Positions 9,201 through 17,218 of a DNA stretch of 32,332 nt are shown here, one piece after another (the first letter of the stretch is position 1; each line of letters starts with the position of its first letter). The stretch is from JAJFUG01 sp964473155 (GTDB taxonomy: Bacteria; Gemmatimonadota; Glassbacteria; GWA2-58-10), in NCBI GenBank assembly GCA_964473155.1, contig CAYYNT010000051.1:1-32332 (forward strand). Reading direction: 5' to 3'. The position numbers were made by a program, and so were the translations under genes. The notes under the pieces are model-generated. The model was given only the letters and a program-made list of their open reading frames with translations. It was not told the DNA's origin and searched no databases.

Positions 9201-9762
9201 CGAGGTGTACGACGGGACCAACAGGGCCACGATCACCATTCCCGCTGGCAAACAGAGCCAGAGCTCGATCCTGAGCCAGATTACGACCGCTCTGCAGAAC
9301 AAGAACATGGGAAAAGTCAAGGTTACGTTCGACGGGACAGGGCATCTCAAGTTCAACCTGGATACAAACACCGGATCGGCTTACCTGCGCATTCTCGACC
9401 TGACCAGCCAGTCAGAGACCGACCGTCTGTACAGCCGGTTCGGCCTGACCGGCGGCTCGTTCATCGGACCGGATGCGGATGATAAGGCCGGGGCGATTCA
9501 GAAACTTTACAGCTCGCTGAAGGGCAGCACTGGCGTGAACGGCTTCATCCCGCGTAGCGTCTCGTCCGGCGGCGCCTATGGACAGGGATCGATTTACGAT
9601 GATATGGTGGACATCCAGGAGCAGATCGAGACTCTCCAGGACCGTCTTGATGCCTATGAGACGCGCCTTCGCAAGCAGTTCACCAACATGGAAACCGTAA
9701 TCGCGAACCTTCAGGAGCAACAGAATTCGCTCTCGCAGCTCACCGGGGTAAAAAACAGTTAA
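6217..9762 (+). CDS. fliD: Flagellar hook-associated protein 2 / filament cap FliD (very large)
   Basis: The ATG at 6217 is preceded by GGAAAGG at seven bases; an upstream ATG at 6193 would add eight residues without a ribosome site. The N-terminus (ISGLASSLDTESII, then coiled KQELLSLKREAYQDVN) and the C-terminal helical region (IQEQIETLQDRLDAYETRLRKQF, then TNMETVIANL) are the FliD_N and FliD_C signatures. At 1181 residues it is about twice the usual 450-700. The excess is repeated hook-IN-like modules near residues 178-230, 334-395, 544-615, 665-715 and 990-1050, each with a strand/loop followed by TL.D.I..IN. FliD caps the growing filament and helps flagellin fold outside the cell. It is the first gene after the sigma-54 promoter. 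Confidence 0.93.
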   Translation: MASDISISGLASSLDTESIISKMLEARQAPITRLENKQELLSLKREAYQDVNTQLLALQTTALSLRLDSTFIARTAKSSDEGIVSATASLGTAKTNHRVKVLQLAQEASVSSNRYFSQARLIGSNTVGINQVGSTATLNAPGAGRLRGGVTLTETTTLSDLGLGSDFELKIDLDASGSRNPVTITGLSGSTTIGQMMQAVRDQTGSALKVQLVQDQALGGKVLQIASSYVGVDVGVSGAVAEAALGIGSGATVSSTDTTGLGSARAAASIVPQDVITGTSLVVATNGKAGSLSGAVDLAAAASGGDIMALTLDELGITDFTGLTIDPDASGATGNLTVTREDGSLLSGSDTLADLIEAINLSVPDVTAQVVDGTGGAKYFQIMANEGARNITVSQIGASDGFLKNIFGLGDETVTSTNATSDSTDFTMTSNFYGRGDISAQSRRVVSGVKEDFRGAGVTDLIDGVTLLGATVGDVFTPGAARIQINNSQNLAVSDSLRTEFYGVAGITSSSFATSLAVDPDSSGTRGINRSIADLNSAGAFGIEGTIKAGTFKVGETTLTLTQEDIDNGITLAEVVARINSSGQGMVLHYEESTDRFIATASEYGSSGTVSFGAYSGVSGESNILKVLGLTNSPTATATSGGIDAGRIDTAAELDQAGFSIRPSSGTVTINGISIAIDAQVDTLEDVIDKINNSAAGVTASIDPGNSRFTLVQKVNDDTTANNIQLGSSSDTSNLFTVLRFLEGATSDGSTSSVESSRAKNNVGQARQEAQVEVDGVLYTRKTNTIDDITSGITYELLGTSDKTATVTVEGDKEKAIDAIAAFVVEYNKSVKLLSPEAVSKDDKKYLEAVTDEERSSLTYTELVDRIEKYETLNKSEAIRKDSNFKTLLNQIQNVVSTRVQITGSSLQSLGDLGINTGNAGAPLNSDYLGVLVADSTDLETIKAALLNNADLNDALDSDDVSVSKLFNQAASSSVAVMGSKAFEASTPLANDISFEVYDGTNRATITIPAGKQSQSSILSQITTALQNKNMGKVKVTFDGTGHLKFNLDTNTGSAYLRILDLTSQSETDRLYSRFGLTGGSFIGPDADDKAGAIQKLYSSLKGSTGVNGFIPRSVSSGGAYGQGSIYDDMVDIQEQIETLQDRLDAYETRLRKQFTNMETVIANLQEQQNSLSQLTGVKNS

Positions 9763-9821
9763 TGCCCGCTCCGGCAGACAAGACGCATCCGTATGCCGGG
9801 TTTACATGAAAGGAGACAGTC

Positions 9822-10430
9822 TTGCTGAAACTTACTCTCGACGGACAAAGCATGGACACGGAGAGCCTGCGCGGACAGACGCTGGCTGAGCTGATCCGCT
9901 CGATAGAGCGCGATCTGACCCCTGAAAGAGTAATTGTCTCAATGACTCTTGACGGGCAGAATCTGGATCAGGAGAGCGAAAGGGCGGATGCCGGCAAGGC
10001 CGTTGAAAGCCTGAGCAGCCTCGAAATCAAGACACAGAGGGTTGATGACCTGGCCAGCGCCACGCTCAGGAACCTGGTTGAATTCATACCTCGTATCGCG
10101 GCCGCGCTGGCGGATTGCGTGGAGGAACTCCAGAGCGGGCGGGAAAACGATGGCTACAAACACCTGAACCAGGCCATAGAGGGCTTGCAGATCGTTTCCA
10201 GCGCCTGGCCGCCGATCATCAAGTGGCTGAGCGCAGAGGGTTGGCCCTCCGATGCTCTGCTGCCCAGGACCGATGGTTTCAAGGACCTGCTCAATGATAT
10301 CGCTTGCGCTCAGGAAAACGGCGATGCAGTGCAGCTTTGCGATTACCTTGAATCAGAACTGGCGGGCTTTCTCGAGGATTGGCGCGATCACGCCATGAAA
10401 CTGATGGAAATGCTGGAACAGGGTCGCTGA
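9822..10430 (+). CDS. Unknown protein between fliD and the Maf gene
   Basis: The start is a TTG six bases after AGGAGA; it yields 202 residues. The N-terminal part contains two copies of one motif, LTLDGQSMDTES (4-15) and MTLDGQNLDQES (41-52), each in a strand-turn context that suggests a small duplicated or beta-grasp-like domain. From about residue 70 the protein is all helical (TLRNLVEFIPRIAAALADCVEELQSG and later LCDYLESELAGFLEDWRDHAMKLMEML). No signal peptide or membrane segment is present, so it is probably cytoplasmic. It lies 59 bases after fliD and 6 bases before the Maf gene. An export-chaperone role like that of FliT or FlgN is possible, but no family is recognised. Confidence 0.8.
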   Translation: MLKLTLDGQSMDTESLRGQTLAELIRSIERDLTPERVIVSMTLDGQNLDQESERADAGKAVESLSSLEIKTQRVDDLASATLRNLVEFIPRIAAALADCVEELQSGRENDGYKHLNQAIEGLQIVSSAWPPIIKWLSAEGWPSDALLPRTDGFKDLLNDIACAQENGDAVQLCDYLESELAGFLEDWRDHAMKLMEMLEQGR

Positions 10431-10436
10431 GACGGG

Positions 10437-12362
10437 ATGACAGTGAATACATATCGCAGAAATATGCAAGCCCTGGAGAAAAGGAATCCGCACCTGGCCA
10501 GGTTTGTTTCCGGGAGCCTTCCGGCGGCGGCCGAAATAATCGCCACCGGCGCAGGAGTCCACTCGCTCCGGCTTAACGACGCCGGGGGCCGTCCCTGGAC
10601 CCTGCACAGCACTGTTGACCCGCTCCGCGAAGCCGCCCGCCTGGTGCAAGCTCAGTATCAGGAGGGCGCGAATGCCTGCCTGGTATATGGATTCGGCCTG
10701 GGCTACCATGTGGATATGCTGCTCGAAAAGCTCGGTTCATCGGGAACTGTTCTGGTGATCGAACCCCAGACAGCCATTTTCAGAATGGCTCTGGAGGTGC
10801 GCGATCTGAGCCATCTGTTTGCCAGGGACAACATTTACTGGTCAGTGGGTGAAAGCGCCGAGCAGGTCCCCTCGCATTTTGGCGAGGTCTTCCGCGTCGC
10901 CTCGCTCGAAGGCGTGATGATCCTGCCGCATGCACCCTCGATGCGTCTGTGCGGCGACTATTTCAACCGGGTGGATGACCTCTGCCGGAAGTGGATAATC
11001 GCCGTGGGCGGTAATTTCCTGACTAATGTCGCCGCGGTGCGCACTTATTTCTCCAACACGCTTTCGAATATTCTGCATGTGGCAAGCGACCCGCCGGTGA
11101 AACGCCTTTTCGGGCTGTTCAAAGGCATCCCCGCGGTGGTGGTGTCCGCCGGGCCCTCACTCGACAGAAATATCGCCCTTCTGCGGGTGCTTGAAAACCA
11201 TGCCGTGCTGATCTGCGTCGACACGTCCCTCGGGCCGCTCCACCGCGCCGGAGTCCGTCCGCATCTGGTGCTGGCCGGGGACCCTGGCGAAAACAATTTC
11301 CGCCACGTCAAGGGACTGGGAGAAACTGGGGCCGCTCTGGTGGCGGAGCCGATGACCCATCCCCGTATCCTGAGCGAGTTCCAGGGGCCGCGTTTCACGA
11401 TGAGCTTCGATGAAACCCTGATGAAACGCCTGGCCACTGCGCTTGGTGATTTCGGCCGGGTGAAAGCCTGGGGTTCCATTTCCACCGGCGCATTCGACCT
11501 GGCCTGCCGCCTGGGCTGCGATCCGATAATATTCGCCGGCCAGGACCTTTCGTTTCCCGGATTGCGCTACTATGCCCACGGCACCTACCAGGAACGCCGC
11601 TGGCTGCGGGAAATAGGCCACGAGCGCACCCTTCAGGACATGCACGACTGGCGCATGGTTAATGAAAACAACCTGGATGCGGTTGATATATTCGGACGCC
11701 CGGTGCGCACATCCAAGGCGCTCGAGGCTTACCGTCAGTACCTGGAGCGTGAAATAGCCGAGTCTGACCGCCGCGTTATCAACGCCACCGAGGGGGGAGC
11801 CGGTTTTGGAGGCGTCGGCAACATGCCGCTCGACGAGGCGTTCTGGCGTTATGCCCGCCGCGTTCATCCGGTGCGCGAAATGATCCGGAACTGTTATTCG
11901 CTCCGGGACAATGCGGAAAAACAGGCGGTCTATGATCTCCTCAGCCGATCCGTGGGCGAACTGACCACTTTCTGCGAGCTATGCAATGACGGGTTCGAAC
12001 TGGCCCGGCTGATACACCAGGGGCAAAGCCCGAACCCGGAGGCGGATTTCGCCTCTATCGAAGGGATTTACGAAAAAGTATATCTGCGCAAGGACGTGCT
12101 CGAATTGCTGGAACATGCCAACCAGGGCGGATTGCTCGCCTTCCAGCGTGGAACGCATCAGCTCGAGGGACGAACCCGCGACCGCGGTCTGATTGAGGAA
12201 GCCTCCCGGCTCTACGGCGCTTTCTTCATCAGCTTCTACCAGACCGCGGGGTTTCTGCTCAAGCGGGTGGAACGCGCCGCCCTGGTTATCGGATCGCACC
12301 TTGATTTCTCGAACGCTGAGCATGATGACTTGCAGGAAAAAGGCCTGCTCGAAGCAGTTTAA
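10437..12362 (+). CDS. Motility accessory factor Maf (DUF115), flagellin nonulosonic-acid glycosyltransferase
   Basis: The 641-residue protein has the Maf layout. An N-terminal domain contains a Rossmann-like segment, CLVYGFGLGYHVDML with VLVIEP (about 80-110). The central MAF_flag10/DUF115 domain (about 225-375) reads IPAVVVSAGPSLDRNI, then ICVDTS, then HLVLAGDP and FAGQDLSFPG. A helical C-terminus follows. Maf proteins transfer pseudaminic, legionaminic or related acids from CMP onto Ser/Thr of flagellin in the cytoplasm before export. The placement between fliD and fliS and the downstream CMP-sugar genes fit this role exactly. The ATG follows the previous stop by only a few bases, so the two genes are probably coupled. 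Confidence 0.92.
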   Translation: MTVNTYRRNMQALEKRNPHLARFVSGSLPAAAEIIATGAGVHSLRLNDAGGRPWTLHSTVDPLREAARLVQAQYQEGANACLVYGFGLGYHVDMLLEKLGSSGTVLVIEPQTAIFRMALEVRDLSHLFARDNIYWSVGESAEQVPSHFGEVFRVASLEGVMILPHAPSMRLCGDYFNRVDDLCRKWIIAVGGNFLTNVAAVRTYFSNTLSNILHVASDPPVKRLFGLFKGIPAVVVSAGPSLDRNIALLRVLENHAVLICVDTSLGPLHRAGVRPHLVLAGDPGENNFRHVKGLGETGAALVAEPMTHPRILSEFQGPRFTMSFDETLMKRLATALGDFGRVKAWGSISTGAFDLACRLGCDPIIFAGQDLSFPGLRYYAHGTYQERRWLREIGHERTLQDMHDWRMVNENNLDAVDIFGRPVRTSKALEAYRQYLEREIAESDRRVINATEGGAGFGGVGNMPLDEAFWRYARRVHPVREMIRNCYSLRDNAEKQAVYDLLSRSVGELTTFCELCNDGFELARLIHQGQSPNPEADFASIEGIYEKVYLRKDVLELLEHANQGGLLAFQRGTHQLEGRTRDRGLIEEASRLYGAFFISFYQTAGFLLKRVERAALVIGSHLDFSNAEHDDLQEKGLLEAV

Positions 12363-12425
12363 CGCTGATAAGCACGGTTATAAAGGATAAGATCAAGCTA
12401 ATTCCGCAAATGAGGTGTCATCAAG

Positions 12426-12929
12426 ATGAGTCAGACGATGAAAAATAGCACCTATGGCCAGGCTTATAACAAGCAGATAAAAGATTACCAGGCCATGCAG
12501 GTGTTAAGCGCCAAACCGGAAAAGCTGATACTGATGCTTTATGACGGCGCTCTGCGCTTCATGAAAACCGGAATCGAGGGCATCGAGGAAAAAAATCTGG
12601 AAAAAGCGCACAACAACCTGATCCGGGCGCAGAGAATTTTCATCGAGCTGATGACCTGCCTTGATTTTAAAAAAGGTGGTGACATAGCCTCGAATCTTTT
12701 CAGAATTTACGAATTCATGCATTACACCTTGGTCAATGCCAACGTCAAGAAAGACGCCGAACCGATTCACAAAGTCAGCGAACAGCTCCGGGTCCTGCGC
12801 GACAGTTGGGAAAAGGCCATGAAGAACCAGTGGAGCGGACTCACGGAGACCCTGGACAAGGTCGCTCCCGCCGCTCAGATGCAGGGTGAAAACGAACAGT
12901 CCCGTAAAAGGATTGAATTCAAGGGTTAA
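12426..12929 (+). CDS. fliS: Flagellin export chaperone FliS
   Basis: This 167-residue helical protein has the FliS core: AYNKQIKDYQ, then SAKPEKLILMLYDGALRFM, then KAHNNLIRAQRIFIELM and LFRIYEFMHYTLVNANVKKD. FliS binds the C-terminus of flagellin in the cytoplasm, prevents early polymerisation and hands it to the export gate. About 40 residues extend beyond the core (to QSRKRIEFKG), longer than the usual 120-140. The ATG lies about ten bases after a GAGGTG. A hairpin follows the gene at once. In species with glycosylated flagellin FliS and Maf act on the same substrate, which explains the neighbourhood. Confidence 0.93.
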   Translation: MSQTMKNSTYGQAYNKQIKDYQAMQVLSAKPEKLILMLYDGALRFMKTGIEGIEEKNLEKAHNNLIRAQRIFIELMTCLDFKKGGDIASNLFRIYEFMHYTLVNANVKKDAEPIHKVSEQLRVLRDSWEKAMKNQWSGLTETLDKVAPAAQMQGENEQSRKRIEFKG

Positions 12930-12936
12930 GTAAGTC

Positions 12937-12962
12937 TCCGGCCCGGCTGGCCGGATATATTT
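12937..12962 (+). terminator. Probable (weak) terminator after fliS
   Basis: TCCGGCC (12937-12943) and GGCCGGA (12949-12955) form a perfect 7-bp stem with a 5-base loop, followed by TATATTT. The poly-T is poor, so read-through into the next genes is likely. Confidence 0.5.
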
Positions 12963-12969
12963 GTAACCG

Positions 12970-12981
12970 GAATGATCATTC
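12970..12981. promoter_or_regulatory. Perfect 12-bp palindrome, candidate operator
   Basis: GAATGATCATTC is a perfect palindrome ending 12 bases before the start of the winged-helix regulator. Its position suits an autoregulatory operator, or a block to ribosome access. Confidence 0.4.
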
Positions 12982-12993
12982 GGTGAATGAAAA

Positions 12994-13608
12994 ATGATGG
13001 CTCAATTCGACCTTCTTCTTCCCGGAAGCCTGATCCGGGAAATGATGCTGCTCTCCGAGATCGGCGCCGACCCGTCGATCAGCCAGAGCCGCATGGCCAC
13101 GCGGGTGGGCATCGCTCCCTCGATGGTCAACAATTATATCCGGCGTCTGGTCGAGGCTGGTTACCTGATGAAAGCCGGGGCTAACCATCGCAGCACCACC
13201 TACCATCTGACCGCCGCCGGGCGGGACCGCCGTTCCGAGCTGGTGCGCCGCTGCACAATCGAAACCGTGCGCCTGTACAAATATGCCAAGCGCGAATTCC
13301 GCATCCTTCTGGCTGAAAAATTCGGCTCGCGGCTGAATCTTGGAATAGTGCTCTACGGCGCGGCGGAAACAGGCGAGCTGGTCTGTCAGCTCTGCCTTGA
13401 AATGGGGCATCGCGTGCTTGCGGTAGTGGACAGTGACTTGCGCCGTCAGGGACGGCCGATGCTCGGCCTGACCGTGAGCGGCCCTGAAATTCTTACGGAC
13501 ATGGATTTCGACCTGGCTATAATAACCTCGCTGGGTCATGCGGATGAAATAGCAGGACGGCTGGAACCACTGCGCCTGCAGGGACGCGAGGTATTCAGCG
13601 TCGGTTGA
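12994..13608 (+). CDS. Winged-helix DNA-binding protein with C-terminal Rossmann-like domain
   Basis: The start is one of two adjacent ATGs (12994 or 12997); the ribosome site is weak. The 204-residue protein has an N-terminal winged helix (about 12-90) with SQSRMATRVGIAPSMVNNYI as helix-turn-helix and RRLVEAGYL leading to the wing. The C-terminal half (about 108-204) begins LNLGIVLYGAAETGEL, continues HRVLAVVDSDLRRQG and ends in a DFDLAIITS strand. That pattern resembles the nucleotide/nucleotide-sugar binding Rossmann domains of PglD or CoA_binding_3 type. The order winged helix then Rossmann recalls the redox sensor Rex. It probably senses a small molecule and controls flagellar or sugar genes (inference). 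Confidence 0.75.
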   Translation: MMAQFDLLLPGSLIREMMLLSEIGADPSISQSRMATRVGIAPSMVNNYIRRLVEAGYLMKAGANHRSTTYHLTAAGRDRRSELVRRCTIETVRLYKYAKREFRILLAEKFGSRLNLGIVLYGAAETGELVCQLCLEMGHRVLAVVDSDLRRQGRPMLGLTVSGPEILTDMDFDLAIITSLGHADEIAGRLEPLRLQGREVFSVG

Positions 13609-13634
13609 ACCCGAAAAAAAGAGACAACGAATCA

Positions 13635-15818
13635 ATGTCAAAAAAAACAAAAAAGACAACCGGAAAACTTAAGACCTCGCCGGTGAAAACAGAGTTAACG
13701 CCCGTCCTCGGGCTTGAGCGATGGGAAGAACTGCTGCGAAGCGGCTTTTCTGTTCCGGCGCTCAAATCGGCTGCTGAAAACAAAGAACATGAAATCCTGC
13801 GGCCGCTGGCCGAGGACTGGATCGTTCCGGTTCAAACTCCGGCCTGGCCGCAGTGGTGGCCGGGATGCTGCCTTATCGATCCAGCCGGAGGCCGCCTTTT
13901 CGCCGCCGGAGCGAGCGATGAGGGCCTCGGCTGTTTCGATACCGTGAGTGGCCGGAAAATATGGAGCCTCCCCGGAGGGACTCTCGGCCGTAGCGGCGGA
14001 CTGGCCCTCATCCATGACGTTCTGTATGCAGCCGACCGTTGGAACAGCCGCATCCTGCGGCTCGACGCCGAAACAGGAAAAGAGCTTGGAAGGATCGAGC
14101 AGTCCGCTCCCGGCCGTCCGCTGGATGAGCCCTCGGACATCCTGTCGCTGGAAAGGGACGGCAGAGCCGAACTGTGGATATGCGAGCGCGGCGCCCACCG
14201 CATATCACGGCTTGACCCTCAGGGCGGCTCCCTTGGCTGGATCGGAAGCCGTGGCCTGACATTCGAGGAAACCGTGCGGAGGTTCACCGGAAAGCCTGAA
14301 GACGACAGGAATATCCTGTTCGAATTCCCGGAATCGTTAAGCCTTGCGCGGGATATTGACGGAACTCAGGCTGTGTTTGTCTGGGATGGGTGCAACGGCC
14401 GTCTGGTGGCGCTTGATACCGGCGGCTCCCTCTTACGCAGAATTTATCCGCAACAGGACGGGAACGCGCGTTACTGCGGCCAGGTGCGCGTATTCACATT
14501 TTCCGGCGGTCCGCTGGTCCTGGGTATCGACGACGCGGCCAATTGTCTCAGAATATGGGACCACGAGGGTTTCCTTCTGGCCAGCCTTGGTCTCGATGAC
14601 ACTTGCAGCCGGTCCCCCCGCGCCGAAAGAGTGCGTTTTGCGCAAGACAAGGAAAAAGTCCTGCTTGTCTCCAGCCGGGGCAGGACTTTCAGGCTGAACG
14701 GCCCCCTGTCGCGTCCGGAGGAGCTGATAAGCGCGCTCATCGCGATCTTCCCCGGCAGCCCGGAGCTGCATCTTTCCCTGGCCGAGCGGCGGGCCGCGGA
14801 AGGTGTTTCGTCGGACCGGGATAAAACCTCGTATGTTATCCCAGCCGCTTCGATGTCTCAGGCTTTGCTTACCTCAGACGGCGCGCTGGAAGGCATACTG
14901 GAGCGTAACACGGACCGCCTGGTCCGGCTGGCCCGCCGGTTCCGCGAGGACGGCGCCGAGGATGCCGCCGATGAGATCATGGAATCCCTGGCCGTCAGGC
15001 TGAATGATTTAATCTCCGGGTGCGCAGACGAGCTTATCCGTCTGGGACGCCCGGATGACAGCCTTCTTGAGCGCTGGAGCGCCGCCCTCGCCGACCTGGA
15101 CATGTCTCTGGTCAGCACCAAGGGCCGCAACCAGAAAGAGGAGATGGCCCTGGACGACGAGCTCGAGGAAACACGCGACTATCCGGATATCACCCGCAAG
15201 ACCGCCTGGCGTCTGCGCGCGATGTGCTCACTGGCCGCGCACCCGGCTTTGTCCGGAATTAATCCGCCGGTCGATCTGCTCTCTTCGGAAGCCCTCTCCA
15301 TGCGCCTGGAACGCCATGAGTTGCTGAACGCGCTCGCCGGACAGATCGAACTGGCCGGAGATCCGGCCCATGTGAAACGCGACGAGCTTGTGCAGATACA
15401 CCGTGCATTGCAGGCCGCCGGGGCCCGGGAGCGGGTGGCCGCTCATCTCTCGGACTGCCTTGCCGCCTGCGGCGCCCCGTTGGACAGCGGCGACAAAATG
15501 CAATCCGGTCATCCCGGAGAAATGCAGGACCGGGAGGCGGCCCTTGTCAGCTTCCAGGCCCTGGTGGACAATATGGCGCGCTATCTTAAGGCACTGAACG
15601 AGTCCGGTGGCGCGTCAGGACCGTTCGGGCGGGTTGTGACAAGGCAGCGAGAGATATTCTCTCTCAAGGCCTCGCTTCTGGTCAACTCGTTGTGCTCGAA
15701 CGGTTCAACGCCTGCGTTGGTAAACGAGCTGGCGGAAAAGGCCGCCCGGCTTGCCGGAAACGCCTGGCGAAATACGGTAAATATCAGGATCACTTCAACT
15801 GTCGCGGAGAACGGATGA
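13635..15818 (+). CDS. Beta-propeller (NHL-like) protein with helical C-terminal half, unknown role
   Basis: Start uncertain: ATG 13635 is used (727 residues, basic start MSKKTKKTTGK); a TTG at 13605 overlapping the previous stop would add ten residues. Residues about 70-370 carry repeated blade-like units, for example GRLFAAGASDEGLGCFDT, VLYAADRWNSRILRLD, ELWICERGAHRISRLD and VFVWDGCNGRLVALDT, as in NHL or quinoprotein-type propellers. The remaining half is helical and charged (MALDDELEETRDYPD). There is no signal peptide, so it is likely cytoplasmic. It is coupled by an ATGA overlap to the nucleotidyltransferase fusion. A scaffold role in flagellin modification is conceivable, but no function can be assigned. 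Confidence 0.82.
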   Translation: MSKKTKKTTGKLKTSPVKTELTPVLGLERWEELLRSGFSVPALKSAAENKEHEILRPLAEDWIVPVQTPAWPQWWPGCCLIDPAGGRLFAAGASDEGLGCFDTVSGRKIWSLPGGTLGRSGGLALIHDVLYAADRWNSRILRLDAETGKELGRIEQSAPGRPLDEPSDILSLERDGRAELWICERGAHRISRLDPQGGSLGWIGSRGLTFEETVRRFTGKPEDDRNILFEFPESLSLARDIDGTQAVFVWDGCNGRLVALDTGGSLLRRIYPQQDGNARYCGQVRVFTFSGGPLVLGIDDAANCLRIWDHEGFLLASLGLDDTCSRSPRAERVRFAQDKEKVLLVSSRGRTFRLNGPLSRPEELISALIAIFPGSPELHLSLAERRAAEGVSSDRDKTSYVIPAASMSQALLTSDGALEGILERNTDRLVRLARRFREDGAEDAADEIMESLAVRLNDLISGCADELIRLGRPDDSLLERWSAALADLDMSLVSTKGRNQKEEMALDDELEETRDYPDITRKTAWRLRAMCSLAAHPALSGINPPVDLLSSEALSMRLERHELLNALAGQIELAGDPAHVKRDELVQIHRALQAAGARERVAAHLSDCLAACGAPLDSGDKMQSGHPGEMQDREAALVSFQALVDNMARYLKALNESGGASGPFGRVVTRQREIFSLKASLLVNSLCSNGSTPALVNELAEKAARLAGNAWRNTVNIRITSTVAENG

Positions 15819-17218
15819 AAGCCCTTATCATCGCCGCGGGCCGGGGGAGCCGGTTTGACGGTGCGGGACAGAAAAGCCATAAGACTCTCATCCCGGTCTG
15901 CGGGGTCCCTCTGATCGAGCGCATCGTTTCAGCCTGCGGACCGATGGAGGAGTATGTCATCGTGACCGGCTACCGCTCAGAGGAGATTGAAGCGCAGCTT
16001 ATCCGGCTCCTGACCGGACGGGTGAAATTCCGTTTCATCCGCAACGGGCAATGGGAACGGGCCAATGGCGTATCCGTGCTGGCAGCGCGGGAGGCCCTGG
16101 CGGATGAAAAATCCTTCCTGCTCACCATGAGCGACCACCTGTTCGAACGCTCCCTGGCTGAAAAGCTGCTCTCCTCCGGTGTCCGGGACGGCGTCTGCGC
16201 CCTGGCCGTCGACCGTAACATCGCCGGTGTGAGGGATATCGAGGACGCCACCCGGGTGCGGCTGGGCGAAGACAGCTCGATTTCGGGCATCGGTAAAATG
16301 CTGACTGAGTTCGATGCCGTGGACACAGGCGTTTTTCTCTGCACTCCCGCCCTGTTCGAGGCGCTCGAAAAAGCCCAGGCAGACGGCGGAGACAGCCTCA
16401 GCGACGGCGTCCGGGTGCTGTGCGGCCAGGGTAAAATGCACGCCGTGGATGTCACCGGCTGCATGTGGCAGGATATCGACAACCCGGCCGACCTGGCGGA
16501 GGCCGGGCGCAGGCTCTGGAATACAGTCGCCAAGCCGCGAGACGGCGTGGTCAGCCGCCTGCTGAACCGGCGGATCAGCGGCTGGATCACCCGGCGGGTC
16601 TGCCATTTTCCGCTGCGCCCCAACCACGTGACTGTGTTCAACTGTCTGCTTGCCGGACTGGCCGCCTGGTTGATGGCAACGGGTCATCTGCTGGCCGGTG
16701 GAATACTGGCGCAGGTTTTTTCCGTGCTGGATGGGGTGGATGGCGAGTTGAGCCGCCTGAAAAACATGGGAAGCTGGTTCGGCGGATGGCTGGACAACAT
16801 TGCCGACCGGCTTTGCGACTGGCTGCTGATACTCGGCGCGGGGTTCTCGATCCAGCATTCAGGCGGCAGCGTGAATCAGGCCATGCTGTTTGCGTTCATC
16901 GCCCTGGTCTCGAATGTCTGTTACTGGACCGCGATGGATTCGCTGCTTGTTTCCGGCGCGCTCCGGCGGGAAGTCCCAGCCAGAGGACTCTTAGCGCGGA
17001 TCGAGAAGTGGTTCCACGAGCGCCGGATGGTGTTCGGCCTGACGCACGACAGTTACATGCTGATCCTGGCCCTGGGAGTGGCGTTCGGCTATCCGCGCCA
17101 GACCCTGAGCCTTCTGATTGTCCTTGAGACTATCTGGTGGGCCTTGAAACTCCATCAGGTAAGAAAAGCAACCACAACGGAACAGTACGATGACTACCTT
17201 GCCAGGGAAAGCGCCTGA
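15815..17218 (+). CDS. Bifunctional nucleotidyltransferase / CDP-alcohol phosphatidyltransferase (IPCT-DIPPS-like)
   Basis: The ATG at 15815 overlaps the previous stop and follows GGAGA. Residues 1-230 are a MobA-like nucleotidyltransferase: LIIAAGRGSRF (4-14), K in SHKTLIPV, TMSDHLF (about 105-111) and QDIDNPADL. From about residue 250 a multi-span CDP-alcohol phosphotransferase carries the full motif from D306 to D331, which reads DxxDGxx(S)Rx8Gx3Dx3D; the usual Ala before Arg is Ser. Thermophile IPCT/DIPPS enzymes with this order make CDP-inositol and then join it to inositol phosphate. Here the pair probably activates a polyol or amino-alcohol phosphate with CTP and transfers it at the inner membrane. 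The actual alcohol is unknown. Confidence 0.85.
   Translation: MKALIIAAGRGSRFDGAGQKSHKTLIPVCGVPLIERIVSACGPMEEYVIVTGYRSEEIEAQLIRLLTGRVKFRFIRNGQWERANGVSVLAAREALADEKSFLLTMSDHLFERSLAEKLLSSGVRDGVCALAVDRNIAGVRDIEDATRVRLGEDSSISGIGKMLTEFDAVDTGVFLCTPALFEALEKAQADGGDSLSDGVRVLCGQGKMHAVDVTGCMWQDIDNPADLAEAGRRLWNTVAKPRDGVVSRLLNRRISGWITRRVCHFPLRPNHVTVFNCLLAGLAAWLMATGHLLAGGILAQVFSVLDGVDGELSRLKNMGSWFGGWLDNIADRLCDWLLILGAGFSIQHSGGSVNQAMLFAFIALVSNVCYWTAMDSLLVSGALRREVPARGLLARIEKWFHERRMVFGLTHDSYMLILALGVAFGYPRQTLSLLIVLETIWWALKLHQVRKATTTEQYDDYLARESA

Noticed and set aside
9771..9799. CCGGCA/TGCCGG hairpin after fliD
   Set aside because: Six-base stem with a 17-base loop and no T-tract; could be chance in GC-rich sequence.
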